Positions 42,619 to 53,432 of a stretch of DNA of 64,000 nucleotides are shown here, piece by piece. Origin of the DNA: Leucobacter viscericola (GTDB taxonomy: Bacteria > Actinomycetota > Actinomycetes > Actinomycetales > Microbacteriaceae); NCBI RefSeq assembly GCF_011299575.1, contig NZ_CP049863.1:744001-808000 (forward strand), given 5' to 3'. Numbering within the stretch: position 1 is the first letter of the stretch; each line of letters opens with the position of its first letter. The notes under the pieces are model-generated. The model made no database searches. It was not told the origin of the DNA and saw only the letters and a program-made list of their open reading frames with translations. The translations under genes and the position numbers were made by a program.

Positions 42619-45539
42619 TAGTCGCGACCCGTCAGTTGCCAGGCGTCTTCGTCATCTTCGTCGTCATCGACCTCTTCGAGCGTGGCCTGATACTTGGCGA
42701 CGGGGTCGTCGTAGCGATCGTCTCCGAAGCCGTTGTCGCTGTATTCACTGCCGTTTGCCTGGGCCTCCAGCGGATCGAGGACGTCGGTCACGTTCTCGGC
42801 GCTCGCGTGGTCCTGGGGCTCGACTGGAGCAGCCTGGACGGGTGGAGCAACCGCCGGGGCTGCTGGCGCCGCCGGCGCAACGAAAGCTGCGGGCTGCGGA
42901 GTTGCTGCGGCAGCAGGTGAACCCTTGATCTTGCCGAGCACCTCGGCAAGCTGCTCGGGAGAGACGAGAACGTCTCGCGCCTTGGACCCCTCGGAGGGAC
43001 CCACGATGTCGCGGGACTCCATCAGGTCCATCAGACGCCCGGCCTTCGCAAACCCGACGCGCAACTTACGCTGCAGCATCGAGGTTGAGCCGAACTGCGA
43101 AGACACAACCAGCTCGACGGCCGCGAGCAGCACGTCAAGGTCGTCGCCGATGTCTTCGTCGATCTCCTTCTTTTCGACCGTCTGCGCCACGTCTGCACGA
43201 TACTCAGGCTGTGCCTGCGCCTTCACGTGAGAAACAACCTGGGCAATCTCTGACTCGTTGACCCACGCTCCCTGCACACGCATCGGTGTGGATTCACCGT
43301 TGAGCAGCATCAGACCGTCACCCTGGCCAATCAGGCGCTCGGCGCCGACCTCGTCGAGAATCACGCGTGAGTCGGTGCCGGAGGCCACGGCAAAGGCGTA
43401 GCGACTTGGCACGTTTGACTTGATGACGCCGGTAACGACGTTTACGGAGGGGCGCTGGGTCGCGAGCACGAGGTGAATACCTGCCGCACGCGCGAGCTGG
43501 GTGATGCGCTGGATCGAGTCTTCGACGTCGCGGGGTGCCACGAGCATGAGGTCGGCGAGCTCGTCAACCACTACCAGCAGGTACGGGTAGGGCTTCAGCA
43601 CACGCTGACTGCCCGCGGGCAAAACGATCGAGCCGGATCGCACGGCCTCATTGAAGTCGTCGATGTGACGGAAGCCGAAGCTCGCCAGATCGTCGTAGCG
43701 CATATCCATCTCTTTCACTACCCACTGCAGCGCTTCAGCTGCCTTTTTGGGGCTCGTGATGATGGGCGTGATGAGGTGCGGCACACCCTGGTAGACCGTG
43801 AGTTCCACGCGCTTCGGGTCAACGAGAACCATACGCACCTCGGCGGGTGTTGCCCGCATCAGGATGCTCGTGATCATCGAGTTGATGAAGCTTGACTTAC
43901 CAGAGCCCGTCGCGCCGGCGACAAGCAGGTGGGGCATCTTGGCGAGGTTCGCAACGACAAAGCCGCCCTTGACGTCTTTGCCGACGCCAATGGTCATGGG
44001 GTGTTTGCTGCGCAGCGCCCGGTTTGAGCGGAGCACATCGCCGAGCGCCACGTTCTCGCGATCCTTATTCGGGATCTCAATGCCGATTGCACTCTTGCCC
44101 GGGATGGGCGAGAGAATGCGCACCTCGTTCGAGGCTACGGCGTACGAGAGGTTCTTTGACAGCGCCGTGACCTTTTCGACCTTCACGCCTGGGCCGAGTT
44201 CAACCTCGTACTGCGTGACCGTCGGGCCCCGTGAGAATCCGGTGACACGAGCGTCGACCTTGAACTCCTCGAACACACGGGCAACAGCCGCCATGATGGT
44301 GGTGTTTGCCTCGGTCTGCACCTTAGGAGCATCACCCGCAGCAAGGGTCGACTGATCGGGCAAGTGGTACTCGGTCTGCACGGGTGCGTGCGGGGGCGCG
44401 ACAGCAAAGGGTGTCGTGGGCGCAGGCTCGACAGCAGCGGGTTCGTCTTGTTCTGGCTCGCCCCACGAGTCGTCGCTCAGGCCCGAAGCAGGCGCCACTG
44501 CAGCGGCCTGTACCGCGGTCTCCGCTTGGTCGAGGTCATCGAACAGGCCAGTGGGAAAGATCGAGGTTTCTGGTTCAGCCTCGAGCGCCGAGTCAAATGC
44601 ACCCTCGGCTTCCTTGTCGGACCCTTCCAGGAGCTCGTCGATCGCATTGGGAGTCTCGGAGTAGTCGGGATCTTCTTCGCGGCCAGAAGAGTTACGTCGC
44701 CACCAGGGCAGCGATCCGCCCTCCCCATCACCCTCAACTTCTTCAAGGTCAAAGAGCGCGTCATCTTTGCGTGACTTACGCGACTTCTTCGCGGGCAGCT
44801 GTTCTGTCTCAGCTTCTTGCGCCTCGGCTGCAGCGTCACTTACACCAAAGAGGAATGCATATGCCTCTTGCAGGCGACGCACAATGCGGCCGGGGGGTGT
44901 CTTTGTGACAATCAGTACTGAGAACAGAAGCAGCAGGAACAGTATCGGTGCCGCAACCCAAATGGTCATTGCGAGCAGAGGGGTGCCAACCATCCAGCCA
45001 AGCAGACCGCCCGCTTCTGCGAGTGCGGGCATGCCGGACTGCGGTTTTGGCTGGCCGCCGTACACGTGCGAGATGCCCGCGATGCTGGTGATCACGAGGA
45101 AAAGCCCGATCGCGATACGCCGGTTGTCATTCACGCTCGATGGGTGATTGAACAGCCACATTGCGAAGCCAACCATGATGATCGGCAGTCCAAACGCAAC
45201 ACGGCCAAACAGCCCGCCAAAGGTCCAGGCGTCAAGCTGCACGGCGATCGGCTGCCCGATCATGAACCACTCGACGATTGCCCCGATAACAGCGAGTAGC
45301 ACGAGCAGCATTGGGATGCCGTCGCGGCGGTCTTCTGGTGCGAGCGGCTCGGTTCGGAACGCACGAGCGGCCCCACCTACCGCGTGGGCGAGACCGTTCC
45401 AGGCGCGCACGAGCACACCCTCGGCGGGTTCCGCCTCCATCAGCACCTTCGTTTTTGCGGTCGCCCGAGTGCCCGAGCTGCGGGAACCCCGAGCTGCGGG
45501 CTTCCCCGATTTTCCGCGCGACGAAGCTTTGGTTGCCAT
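42618..45539 (-). CDS. ftsK: DNA translocase FtsK
   Basis: This 973-residue septal DNA pump has four N-terminal transmembrane segments (about residues 60-210) and an acidic linker rich in Ala/Glu/Pro. The motor has Walker [10 protein letters not shown], Walker B-region [13 protein letters not shown] and [21 protein letters not shown]-terminal gamma winged helix ([26 protein letters not shown]) reads KOPS. A low-complexity tail (Ala/Pro, then Asp/Glu) of about 90 residues follows. The ATG at 45539 has a -10-like TACCTT seven bases upstream. Confidence 0.95.
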   Translation of the reverse strand: MATKASSRGKSGKPAARGSRSSGTRATAKTKVLMEAEPAEGVLVRAWNGLAHAVGGAARAFRTEPLAPEDRRDGIPMLLVLLAVIGAIVEWFMIGQPIAVQLDAWTFGGLFGRVAFGLPIIMVGFAMWLFNHPSSVNDNRRIAIGLFLVITSIAGISHVYGGQPKPQSGMPALAEAGGLLGWMVGTPLLAMTIWVAAPILFLLLLFSVLIVTKTPPGRIVRRLQEAYAFLFGVSDAAAEAQEAETEQLPAKKSRKSRKDDALFDLEEVEGDGEGGSLPWWRRNSSGREEDPDYSETPNAIDELLEGSDKEAEGAFDSALEAEPETSIFPTGLFDDLDQAETAVQAAAVAPASGLSDDSWGEPEQDEPAAVEPAPTTPFAVAPPHAPVQTEYHLPDQSTLAAGDAPKVQTEANTTIMAAVARVFEEFKVDARVTGFSRGPTVTQYEVELGPGVKVEKVTALSKNLSYAVASNEVRILSPIPGKSAIGIEIPNKDRENVALGDVLRSNRALRSKHPMTIGVGKDVKGGFVVANLAKMPHLLVAGATGSGKSSFINSMITSILMRATPAEVRMVLVDPKRVELTVYQGVPHLITPIITSPKKAAEALQWVVKEMDMRYDDLASFGFRHIDDFNEAVRSGSIVLPAGSQRVLKPYPYLLVVVDELADLMLVAPRDVEDSIQRITQLARAAGIHLVLATQRPSVNVVTGVIKSNVPSRYAFAVASGTDSRVILDEVGAERLIGQGDGLMLLNGESTPMRVQGAWVNESEIAQVVSHVKAQAQPEYRADVAQTVEKKEIDEDIGDDLDVLLAAVELVVSSQFGSTSMLQRKLRVGFAKAGRLMDLMESRDIVGPSEGSKARDVLVSPEQLAEVLGKIKGSPAAAATPQPAAFVAPAAPAAPAVAPPVQAAPVEPQDHASAENVTDVLDPLEAQANGSEYSDNGFGDDRYDDPVAKYQATLEEVDDDEDDEDAWQLTGRD

Positions 45540-45546
45540 GCGTATA

Positions 45547-45552
45547 AAGGTA
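45547..45552 (-). promoter_or_regulatory. -10-like hexamer seven bases before ftsK
   Basis: TACCTT on the minus strand precedes the ATG at 45539 by seven bases, within the 60-base gap after the FemX gene. Confidence 0.3.
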
Positions 45553-45599
45553 CAGCCCACCACTGACACTGACGCCATACGGCGGCGGCGCGCCCGATA

Positions 45600-46625
45600 T
45601 CAGCGGCGGCGCAGCGTGCGAACAGCCTTCTTTACGAGCGGGAGCCCCTCGGTCCAGATCGCGTAGCCCGGGCCCGGGCGATCCCACGAGCCCGCGAGCA
45701 GGTTCTCGTGCGAGGCCCAGCCCTTCTTGAAAGTTGTGACGCCGTCGTTGATCAAACCGCCGAAATCGTAGCGCTCGATCCCGAGGTTCTTCATCTCGCA
45801 GATTGCGTGCCACTTCAGCGCATAGTTCGCGCGCAGGCGCTGGCCGATCTCGTTCATGCCACCGTAGAGCTCGAACGCGGTGCGCGAGGACTTTGCCAGA
45901 AACAGGAACGCAACTGGTTTACCGTCGACATAGCTCGCCCACACGGGCGCATCTTTGCCGAGCATCGAGAACGCGTCGTGGTAGTAAGAATCCTCGTGTA
46001 GCCCGAAGTCGGCCCGCTCGCTGGTCTCGCGATACACGTCGAGGCACTCGTCAAGCTGCGCGGCGGTTGTCACGGCACGGATCTCGAGGCTCTCCTCACG
46101 GCCAGACTTGCGCACGTACTGGCGGTGCTTCTTGCTCATGTCGCGAATCAGGTCGTCTTCAGACAGGCGCAGGTCGAGGATCAGCGTGCGCGCGGGCAGC
46201 ACGGGCGTTTTCGTCTCGCGCCAACCGGAACCCAGCTCAAACTGCCCGGCATCCTCATCCGGCTCGATCGACACCGCGACAGCCTTGCGGCTTCCACGAA
46301 CGTAATCGGCTACGGCGTCAGCGATCTCAGCGGGAGCTGGTGAAGCAGCAGGAAGGTCAGGATCCTGAACCGACCGCGCGAGCACCGGCCCGCGGGGCGC
46401 ATACACAAAACCTCCGAGCGGCCCCGGCAGTGTGCGGGTCAAGAGCTGGCACGCACCAACAACGAGACCGGAAGCGTCAGTGACAAGCACCCGCTCCGCG
46501 CTCCAGCGGTGGGCAGACTTCAGGTCTCCCCAGCCCCAGAGTTGCAGCGGGTGACCGCCAAACTCCTTGACGGTCGAATCCCAAACGGCACGGTCGGTGC
46601 ACGGGTTTACGGTGAGCGAGCTCAA
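45600..46625 (-). CDS. FemX/FemAB-family peptidoglycan bridge aminoacyltransferase (copy 1)
   Basis: This 341-residue protein has two tandem GNAT-like folds, as in Fem transferases that add amino acids to lipid II from charged tRNA. Typical blocks are LWGWGDLKSAHRW, GGFVYAPRGPVL, DLIRDMSKKHRQYVRKS and FELYGGMNEIGQRLRANYAL...YDFGGL. The coiled-coil arm of FemA is not obvious. The TTG start overlaps the murJ stop. Peptidoglycan in Microbacteriaceae is often of the B type with unusual bridges, so these enzymes may build that bridge. Confidence 0.85.
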   Translation of the reverse strand: MSSLTVNPCTDRAVWDSTVKEFGGHPLQLWGWGDLKSAHRWSAERVLVTDASGLVVGACQLLTRTLPGPLGGFVYAPRGPVLARSVQDPDLPAASPAPAEIADAVADYVRGSRKAVAVSIEPDEDAGQFELGSGWRETKTPVLPARTLILDLRLSEDDLIRDMSKKHRQYVRKSGREESLEIRAVTTAAQLDECLDVYRETSERADFGLHEDSYYHDAFSMLGKDAPVWASYVDGKPVAFLFLAKSSRTAFELYGGMNEIGQRLRANYALKWHAICEMKNLGIERYDFGGLINDGVTTFKKGWASHENLLAGSWDRPGPGYAIWTEGLPLVKKAVRTLRRR

Positions 46626-48241
46626 GAACGGTTCCTTCCGAGTTTGCTGGACACAAAGTTGGTGAGTTCAGCAAGTTCTGGTGATTTGAAGAGACGAAGG
46701 CCGAGTACATAAACCGCGGCAACAACCGCAGCAACTGAAAGGGCAAAGAATACCGCGATCACAGCGCCCGCCGAGGGAGCCGCCATCCGCAGCAGCCAGG
46801 CCATAAGCAGTCCAACCACGAGCGCAGGAATTGCGGCGAGCACGTACTTTACGATGCTTTGCATGATTCGTTTACCGTCGATTGAACCGATCTTGCGACG
46901 CAGCAACCAAGTAGCAAGTAACGCTTGGACGATGGTCGCGAGAGACCAGACTAGGGCAAACAGCATGCCAACGAGTGATCGCGGTGCGAGCAGCAGCAAC
47001 AGTGAGAACACGATCACCAACCCCATTTGGATGCTGGTGAAGATAAACGGTGTGCGCGTATCTGAGAGCGCATAAAACGCTCGTTGAACCACAAACAGAA
47101 AGCTATAAGCGGCAAGGCTAATCACGTAGGCTTGCAACGCCTGAGCAAACTGGTCAACCTGCAGTTGCGTGGCACCAAAGTTAATGATCCGTGAGACGAA
47201 TGGTGCGGCAGCAAACAGAGCCACTGCGGCGAGCACCATCACGAGAGAAATCTGCCTTGCAGAGGCCGAGAAGTCTGCTCGAAATTCAGCGATGCGGCCT
47301 GTCTGCCCCCACTCGGCAAGCCGCGTGAAGTAGGCCGTCGCTAGCGAAACAGCAATGACCGAGTGCGGCATCATGAAGATCAACCAGGCGTTGCCCATCG
47401 CACTCGTTGATGGCCCGTCGCCCGATCCCGTGGCGACAACGTTGTTAGTGATGAGGCCACCAAGCTGCATGACCACGATCGTTGCGAGACTCCAGCTGGC
47501 AATGCGAGCGGTATGGCCTAGACCCATACCCTTCCATTTGAAGTCGGGGCGATAACGAATCCCCGCTTTGCGCCACGCTACGAAGAGAATGAGTGCCTGT
47601 GCCATTACGCCAAGTGTCGCACTACCAGCAAGCACACCAATAGAAAGCGGATCCCAAGTAAACTCCGTGCGCACATTACCTTTGGGATCAGCTCCGAACA
47701 TCAGAATAAAGATGATGGTGCCCGTGATCCCGATCACGTTGTTGAGTACGGGTGCCCATGTGAAGGGCCCAAAGACACTGCGTGCATTCAGGACTTCGCC
47801 CAGCACAGTGTAAAGACCGTAGAACACAATCTGAGGCAGGCACCAATAGGCAAAGCCTGTCGCCAAGGCGAGTTGAGAAGGAGGCCAATCAACCGCTGTG
47901 ATGAAGACAATCCACGGCGCAAGCAGCATCGCGATGACCGTAATTCCAAACAGCGCAACAGATATCAACGTCAGGATCTTGTTGATATAGCCGCTGCCAC
48001 CATCGGCATTTTTTGCCGCCCGCACGATTTGAGGCACGAGCACCGCGTTGAGCATGCCTCCGAGCAGAATAATGTAGAGCGTGTTCGGAAGGAGATTGCC
48101 GTTCGCAAAGGCATCCGCAGACACCGACCCCACAGAGCCGATGGCGAATGCTAACAGCACCGCCTTCACGAGCCCAAGCACCCGCGACACCATCGTTCCC
48201 GATGCCATCACCGCGCTCGAGCGCATCAAACTAGCTGCCAT
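46622..48241 (-). CDS. murJ: MurJ-type lipid II flippase
   Basis: This 539-residue MOP-superfamily protein has about 14 hydrophobic segments. The N-terminal SAVMASGTMVSRVLGLVKAV, SADAFANGNLLPN and LLGGMLNAVLVPQI blocks are the conserved MurJ helices 1 and 2. It moves lipid II across the membrane. Here it lies between two FemX-like genes with stop/start overlaps on both sides, so modification and flipping of the precursor are co-expressed. The ATG at 48241 overlaps the stop of the upstream FemX (TAATG). It lacks the kinase-like extension of mycobacterial MviN. Confidence 0.92.
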   Translation of the reverse strand: MAASLMRSSAVMASGTMVSRVLGLVKAVLLAFAIGSVGSVSADAFANGNLLPNTLYIILLGGMLNAVLVPQIVRAAKNADGGSGYINKILTLISVALFGITVIAMLLAPWIVFITAVDWPPSQLALATGFAYWCLPQIVFYGLYTVLGEVLNARSVFGPFTWAPVLNNVIGITGTIIFILMFGADPKGNVRTEFTWDPLSIGVLAGSATLGVMAQALILFVAWRKAGIRYRPDFKWKGMGLGHTARIASWSLATIVVMQLGGLITNNVVATGSGDGPSTSAMGNAWLIFMMPHSVIAVSLATAYFTRLAEWGQTGRIAEFRADFSASARQISLVMVLAAVALFAAAPFVSRIINFGATQLQVDQFAQALQAYVISLAAYSFLFVVQRAFYALSDTRTPFIFTSIQMGLVIVFSLLLLLAPRSLVGMLFALVWSLATIVQALLATWLLRRKIGSIDGKRIMQSIVKYVLAAIPALVVGLLMAWLLRMAAPSAGAVIAVFFALSVAAVVAAVYVLGLRLFKSPELAELTNFVSSKLGRNRS

Positions 48242-49347
48242 TAGTAGTAGGGATCCTTCCGCACAGCGAGCGACCATCTTCTCATAAGTCGGTCGCCGAG
48301 CTTTACCCAGAAGCTGTAGGCGCGTGGATTGAGAGGCAACTCAAAGGCACCAACGTAGTCGGTAATCTCGGGCGCGAAGGAGCGTTTGAACTGCCCCACA
48401 CCGTGCAGCGGATGCGTTTTGTCGTCCGCGCGATCAGCCGGTGGCGCACCACAAAAGTCATGCACAACAGCGCCACGCTCGTTCGCCCAGCGAATCACTC
48501 CCCACTGCAGGGCGTGCGAGGCACCGTAGGCGTTCTTCGCGCGCACCGAGGCGCCATCTTTGTAGGTGGTCTTCGCCCCGAGCGCCATTGCAAAAGCACC
48601 GGCGACAAGTTCAGGCGAGCCGTCAGCACCGACAGCATGGGCAAAGAACATCTGTCCGGTGCCCTCGCGCTTAAAGGTCTGCCAGAATTCGCGGTAGTAC
48701 TTCTCGCTGCGCAGCACAAAACGCCCCTCGGCGGTCTCCCGCAACAGCTTGTACAGCGCCGCGCAGTTCTCGTCACTCGCCATCACACGCGTCACGACGA
48801 TGCCGTCGCGCCCGGCGCGGTTGATCGCGTTACGGGCCTTCTTGCCCAGACGAGCAAACACTTCGTCTTCGGTACCCGAGACATCCATCAACACGGTTGA
48901 GGGGTTCGGGATCACGCGCACCGTCTCCAGATACCCCGCCTGCTGAATTGCAGCCGCAGCATCAGGTCCGAGTCGCGGCTCGATCTTCAGCAAAAAGGCA
49001 CCACGAGACCGCGCAAGGTCCGCCACAGCGGCCGATACCTCAAGCACCGCGGCAGTGTCTTCACCCGCGGGACCTGCTGGCAGGTGCCACCACTCCCCCA
49101 GAAACGGCACCCGCTTTGCGAGCACCGCGACGGCAATCGCTGGGCGATCCTGCCTGGTCACCATCAGCCGATACTGCCGGTAGCGCCCCTCGTTCTGCTT
49201 GACGTCGAGGTAGCAGCTGCCACCCCAGACCTCGCCGCCACCGGGGTTGGCGGCGACGAGAGCATCCCAATCAGCGTATTCACGATCGGTTGCGAGTCGA
49301 GCAGCGACCTCGCCGCCGCCCGCAGTACGCGCGACGACGCGAGCCAC
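48241..49347 (-). CDS. FemX/FemAB-family peptidoglycan bridge aminoacyltransferase (copy 2)
   Basis: This 368-residue double-GNAT protein has Fem blocks VWGGSCYLDVKQNEGRY, WWHLPAGPAG, IPNPSTVLMDVSG, LGKKARNAINRAGRDG and the C-terminal GASHALQWGVIRWA...HDFCGAPP. It is clearly divergent from copy 1, so the two probably act at different positions of the bridge. It is upstream of murJ in the same operon and starts just after the RNase J stop. Confidence 0.85.
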   Translation of the reverse strand: MARVVARTAGGGEVAARLATDREYADWDALVAANPGGGEVWGGSCYLDVKQNEGRYRQYRLMVTRQDRPAIAVAVLAKRVPFLGEWWHLPAGPAGEDTAAVLEVSAAVADLARSRGAFLLKIEPRLGPDAAAAIQQAGYLETVRVIPNPSTVLMDVSGTEDEVFARLGKKARNAINRAGRDGIVVTRVMASDENCAALYKLLRETAEGRFVLRSEKYYREFWQTFKREGTGQMFFAHAVGADGSPELVAGAFAMALGAKTTYKDGASVRAKNAYGASHALQWGVIRWANERGAVVHDFCGAPPADRADDKTHPLHGVGQFKRSFAPEITDYVGAFELPLNPRAYSFWVKLGDRLMRRWSLAVRKDPYY

Positions 49348-49350
49348 GAG

Positions 49351-51027
49351 CTACACCACCACCACGACTGGAACGATCATCGCCTTGCGACGCAGCTTCG
49401 TTCCGACCCAGCGCCCGACCGTGCGACGCACGATCTGCTGCAGCTGGTGGTGATCCTTCATGCCGTCCTTCATCGCCTGCTGCAGCGCATCGGCGATCTG
49501 CGGCTTGATTGAATCAAAGACGTGCTGATCTTCCGCGACACCCTTTGCGTGGATCTCAGGACCAGACACGATCTGCGCCAGGCTGGTCTCAACCACGGTG
49601 ATCACCGAGATGAAGCCCTCTTCTGCCAGCGTGCGGCGATCCCGCAGGTCATCGTCAGTCACGCGTCCGACACTCTTGCCGTCAACGTAGATGAAGTCGA
49701 TGTCAATCTGACCGACCGCGCGTGCGACCCCGTTCGAGAGGTCAACAACCGTGCCGTTCTCAGCAATAACCGTGCGGTTCTGCGGCACACCCGTTTCGAT
49801 CGCGAGTGCGGCGTTCGCAACGAGCATGCGGTACTCGCCGTGGATCGGCATCACGTTCTTCGGCTTCACGATGTTGTAGCAGTAGAGCAGCTCACCAGCG
49901 GCGGCGTGGCCCGAGACGTGCACCTTCGCGTTGCCCTTGTGCACAACGTTGGCGCCGAGCTTCATGAGGCCGTCAATGATGCGGTAGATCGAGGTCTCGT
50001 TGCCCGGAATCGAGCTGGAGGCCAAGATGACGGTGTCACCCTCGCCGACCTCAACCTGGTGCTCCTGGTTGACCATGCGGCTGAGCACGGCCATCGGCTC
50101 ACCCTGCGAACCGGTGGACATGTAGACGATGCGGTGATCCGGAATGTCGCCGCTCTTCTTCAGATCAACGATCACGCCGTCTGGCACGTTGAGGTAGCCG
50201 AGGTCGGCAGCAATCTTCATGTTGCGCACCATCGAGCGGCCGAGCAGCACAACCCGACGGCCGTTGGCGTGGGCAGCGTCGAGCACCTGCTGCACACGGT
50301 GGACGTGGCTCGAGAAGCTCGCGACAACAACCTTGCCGCGCGTCTTCGCCATGACCTGCTCGATCACGGGTCCGATGTTCTTCTCGGAGGGCGTGAACCC
50401 GGGCACGTCGGCGTTGGTCGAGTCGGTCATGAAAAGGTCTACGCCCTCTTCACCGAGACGGGCAAAGGCGCGCAAATCAGTGATGCGGCCGTCGAGCGGC
50501 AGCTGATCCATCTTGAAGTCACCCGTGCCGATAACCAGGCCGGCCTCGGTGCGGATCGCAACTGCGAGCGCATCGGGGATCGAGTGGTTCACGGCGATGA
50601 ACTCAAGATCAAAGGGGCCGTGCTTCACGCGGTCACCCTCAGAGACCTCGCGGGTCTTCGGGGTGATGCGGTGTTCCTTGAGCTTTGCGGTGATGAACGC
50701 CAGCGTCAGCTTCGAGCCGATCAGCGGAATGTTCTCACGCTTCTTCAGCAGGTACGGGACGCCACCGATGTGATCCTCGTGGCCGTGCGTCAGCACGATC
50801 GCGACGATGTCGCCGAGACGATCCTCGATCTTGGTGATGTCGGGCAGGATCAGGTCCACGCCCGGGTGCTGCACCTCTGGGAAGAGCACACCACAGTCGA
50901 CGATCAGCAGTTTGCCGTCGATTTCGTACACGGTCATGTTGCGACCGACCTCACCGAGACCACCCAGCGGTGTGATGCGCAGGGTGCCTTTCTCGAGTGC
51001 GGGCGGTGCGTAAGGCGGATTGGGCAC
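49351..51027 (-). CDS. rnj: Ribonuclease J
   Basis: RNase J, 558 residues, is a metallo-beta-lactamase/beta-CASP nuclease with endo- and 5'-3' exonuclease activity. The metal motif is LTHGHEDHIGG, followed by FIAVNHSIPDA, GTGDFKMD and the beta-CASP blocks ASFSSHVHRVQQ and STGSQGEP. A C-terminal dimer domain ends in a Val-rich strand (MIVPVVVVV). The GTG at 51027 has AGGAGG four bases upstream. It follows dapA by 14 bases, a common actinobacterial pairing. Confidence 0.96.
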   Translation of the reverse strand: MPNPPYAPPALEKGTLRITPLGGLGEVGRNMTVYEIDGKLLIVDCGVLFPEVQHPGVDLILPDITKIEDRLGDIVAIVLTHGHEDHIGGVPYLLKKRENIPLIGSKLTLAFITAKLKEHRITPKTREVSEGDRVKHGPFDLEFIAVNHSIPDALAVAIRTEAGLVIGTGDFKMDQLPLDGRITDLRAFARLGEEGVDLFMTDSTNADVPGFTPSEKNIGPVIEQVMAKTRGKVVVASFSSHVHRVQQVLDAAHANGRRVVLLGRSMVRNMKIAADLGYLNVPDGVIVDLKKSGDIPDHRIVYMSTGSQGEPMAVLSRMVNQEHQVEVGEGDTVILASSSIPGNETSIYRIIDGLMKLGANVVHKGNAKVHVSGHAAAGELLYCYNIVKPKNVMPIHGEYRMLVANAALAIETGVPQNRTVIAENGTVVDLSNGVARAVGQIDIDFIYVDGKSVGRVTDDDLRDRRTLAEEGFISVITVVETSLAQIVSGPEIHAKGVAEDQHVFDSIKPQIADALQQAMKDGMKDHHQLQQIVRRTVGRWVGTKLRRKAMIVPVVVVV

Positions 51028-51041
51028 TGGGCCTCCTGTTG

Positions 51042-52034
51042 TTAGCGAGTGGTGCCTGCAATTTTCGGCAGGGCACCGCCGGCAGCCGCGTTGCGGTCCG
51101 GCCTGAAGTTTGAAAGATCGATGCCGAGTACATCGGCGTTTGGAAGGCTGCTGACAAGCGACAGCTCATCTTCGATGAGAGCGGCTTCCCACTCTTCCGG
51201 TCCGACCAGCGGCAAGCGCACACGCGGGCTGCCAATACGGCCGAGGCCGTGCAAGATGTACTTTGCAGCAACTGTACCGGGTACGTGCGTCATGACGGCG
51301 CGCACGAGCGGTTCGAGGCTCTGGTGTGCGTCGCGTGCCGTGTGCAGATCGCCTGCGTTCACCGCGTCAACGATGGCGCGGTAGGGAGCCGCCGCAATGT
51401 TGGCGGTGACCCCGATGAGGCCGGTAGCCCCGATCGCGAGGTGGGGCAGCACGTTGGCGTCGTCACCCGAGAAATACATGAGATCGGTCTGGTTTAGCAC
51501 ACGGCTGACCTCGCTGAAGTCACCCTTCGCATCTTTCACCGCGAGAATGTTCGGGTGTTTTGCGAGGCGCAGGATCGTCTCGTACTTAATCGGAACACCC
51601 GTGCGGCCCGGGATGTCGTACAGGATCACAGGCAGATCGGTCGCGTCGGCAACCATGCGGAAGTGCGTGAGCAGACCGGCCTGGGTCGGCTTGTTGTAGT
51701 AGGGCGTGACGATCATGACGCCGTCTGCCCCGGCCTTTTCGCTGGCTTTGTAGAGCTCGATGGCGTGGGCGGTCTCGTTCGAGCCACCACCCGTAATCAC
51801 CTTCGCGCGCCCGCCAGACACCGACTTCGCAACCTCAACGAGCTTGATCTTCTCGGGGTCGGTGAGCGTACTCGTCTCACCGGTCGTGCCGGTGACGACG
51901 ATGCCGTCAGCTCCGCTCACGATGCAGTTATCGATGTGCTGTTCAACAGCGACCCAGTCGACTTCGCCGTCCGCCTGGAACGGAGTAACGAGTGCAACGA
52001 GGACCTGTCCGAAGGGATTCTCTACGTTTGCCAC
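51042..52034 (-). CDS. dapA: 4-hydroxy-tetrahydrodipicolinate synthase
   Basis: DapA, 330 residues, condenses pyruvate with aspartate semialdehyde. The Schiff-base Lys is K167 in ILAVKDAKGDF, the catalytic Tyr is Y139 in VILYDIPGRTG, and the TGTTGETSTL loop is present. The GTG at 52034 has TAGCCT six bases upstream and no Shine-Dalgarno. Confidence 0.96.
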   Translation of the reverse strand: MANVENPFGQVLVALVTPFQADGEVDWVAVEQHIDNCIVSGADGIVVTGTTGETSTLTDPEKIKLVEVAKSVSGGRAKVITGGGSNETAHAIELYKASEKAGADGVMIVTPYYNKPTQAGLLTHFRMVADATDLPVILYDIPGRTGVPIKYETILRLAKHPNILAVKDAKGDFSEVSRVLNQTDLMYFSGDDANVLPHLAIGATGLIGVTANIAAAPYRAIVDAVNAGDLHTARDAHQSLEPLVRAVMTHVPGTVAAKYILHGLGRIGSPRVRLPLVGPEEWEAALIEDELSLVSSLPNADVLGIDLSNFRPDRNAAAGGALPKIAGTTR

Positions 52035-52040
52035 CGTACT

Positions 52041-52046
52041 AGGCTA
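52041..52046 (-). promoter_or_regulatory. -10-like hexamer six bases before dapA
   Basis: TAGCCT on the minus strand is followed by AGTACG and the GTG at 52034. Confidence 0.45.
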
Positions 52047-52108
52047 CCGGACATTACTGCGCGCGCCGCCAGGGCCCCGCCGATTGCCCCGTCAGGATCG
52101 GGCGGAAG

Positions 52109-52606
52109 TTAGCTGCGAACCCAGCGTTCGAAGCGATAGCCGAGCCCGGAGGCAGCCACCAAAGGAGTCCCAGCATCTTGCAGGCGCCACCCCTCTTCGG
52201 CCTCAAACTCGGGCGCAAACGTGTCGGCGTCGGGCACGTCGAGCTCGATCCGCGTCACCACAAGCTCATCTGCGAGAGGCAGTGCCTCGCGGTACAGCTG
52301 GCCACCGCCCATAATCCAGGCGTCCGCAGCTGCGTAGTCGATTGCAGCGGCGAGCGACACAACAACGGTCGCCCCCTCCGCAACGTAGTCGGGATCCCGC
52401 GTCACCACGATGTTCGCGCGCCCCGGCAGCGGCCGAAACCGCTCAGGCAGCGATTCCCACGTGCGGCGCCCCATGATCACGGGAGCGCCGAGCGTCACGC
52501 GCTTGAAATGCGCAAGGTCTTCGGGCAGATGCCACGGCATCACGCCGTCGCGCCCGATCGCCCCTCCGCGGGCTTCGGCCCAGATCATGCCGAGGCGATG
52601 CGTCAT
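52109..52606 (-). CDS. folA: Dihydrofolate reductase
   Basis: DHFR, 165 residues, regenerates tetrahydrofolate. Visible are [29 protein letters not shown] (folate site, with the acidic residue in EDL), [12 protein letters not shown] and the NADPH loop [11 protein letters not shown]. The start overlaps the thyA stop (ATGA), so it is co-made with the enzyme that oxidises its product. Confidence 0.96.
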   Translation of the reverse strand: MTHRLGMIWAEARGGAIGRDGVMPWHLPEDLAHFKRVTLGAPVIMGRRTWESLPERFRPLPGRANIVVTRDPDYVAEGATVVVSLAAAIDYAAADAWIMGGGQLYREALPLADELVVTRIELDVPDADTFAPEFEAEEGWRLQDAGTPLVAASGLGYRFERWVRS

Positions 52607-53406
52607 ACAGCCACCGGCGCCTTGATGCCCGGGTGGTGCTCGTAGCCCACAACCTCGAAGTCATCGAGTGTGTAGTCGAAGATCGAGTCTGCCCTGCGAA
52701 GTTCGAGCTTCGGGTACGGGAAGGGATCCCGAGCTAACTGCCGCTCGACCTGCTCGACGTGGTTGTCGTAGATGTGGCAGTCACCGCCGGTCCATACGAA
52801 CTCCCCAGGCTCCAGCCCGGTCTGCTGCGCGATCATCAGCGTGAGCAGCGCGTAGCTCGCGATATTGAAGGGCACCCCGAGGAACATGTCGGCCGAGCGC
52901 TGGTACAGCTGGCACGACAGTTTGCCGTCGGCGACGTAAAACTGGAAGAAGGCGTGGCAGGGCGCGAGCGCCATCTTGTCGAGTTCGGCCACGTTCCAGG
53001 CCGAAACGATCAGACGACGCGAATCGGGGTTCACCTTGATCTGCTCGATCACCTGCGAAATCTGGTCAATGCTCTCGCCGTTAGGGGTTGGCCAGGATCG
53101 CCACTGCACCCCGTAGACGGGCCCTAGGTCGCCGTCAGCGTTCGCCCACTCGTCCCAGATCGTCACGTCGTTTTCGCGCAGAAAAGCGACGTTCCCCTCG
53201 CCGCGCAAGAACCACAGCAGTTCGACCGCGACGGACTTGAAGTGCACGCGCTTGGTCGTGATCAGCGGGAACGAGTCGGCCAGGTCAAAACGAATCTGTC
53301 GCCCGAACAGGCTACGGGTGCCGGTGCCTGTGCGGTCCGACTTCGGTGTGCCGGTCTCCAGCACTTCGCGCAACAGGTCTTCATAGGGAGTCAGGATCGC
53401 AGCCAC
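52603..53406 (-). CDS. thyA: Thymidylate synthase (ThyA type)
   Basis: ThyA, 267 residues, methylates dUMP. The catalytic Cys is C150 in [47 protein letters not shown] and [24 protein letters not shown] are all conserved. The GTG at 53406 lies six bases after a -10-like TACACT with no Shine-Dalgarno. It leads the thyA-folA operon. Confidence 0.97.
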   Translation of the reverse strand: MAAILTPYEDLLREVLETGTPKSDRTGTGTRSLFGRQIRFDLADSFPLITTKRVHFKSVAVELLWFLRGEGNVAFLRENDVTIWDEWANADGDLGPVYGVQWRSWPTPNGESIDQISQVIEQIKVNPDSRRLIVSAWNVAELDKMALAPCHAFFQFYVADGKLSCQLYQRSADMFLGVPFNIASYALLTLMIAQQTGLEPGEFVWTGGDCHIYDNHVEQVERQLARDPFPYPKLELRRADSIFDYTLDDFEVVGYEHHPGIKAPVAV

Positions 53407-53412
53407 CCCGCA

Positions 53413-53418
53413 AGTGTA
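53413..53418 (-). promoter_or_regulatory. -10-like hexamer six bases before thyA
   Basis: TACACT on the minus strand is followed by TGCGGG and the GTG at 53406. Confidence 0.5.
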
Positions 53419-53432
53419 CCTCCGATGCAGTG

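Noticed and set aside
49522..51045. A 507-codon plus-strand open frame opposite RNase J
   Set aside because: It is the antisense shadow of a high-GC gene: the minus strand carries the full RNase J motifs, and the plus-strand product has no domain and no ribosome site.
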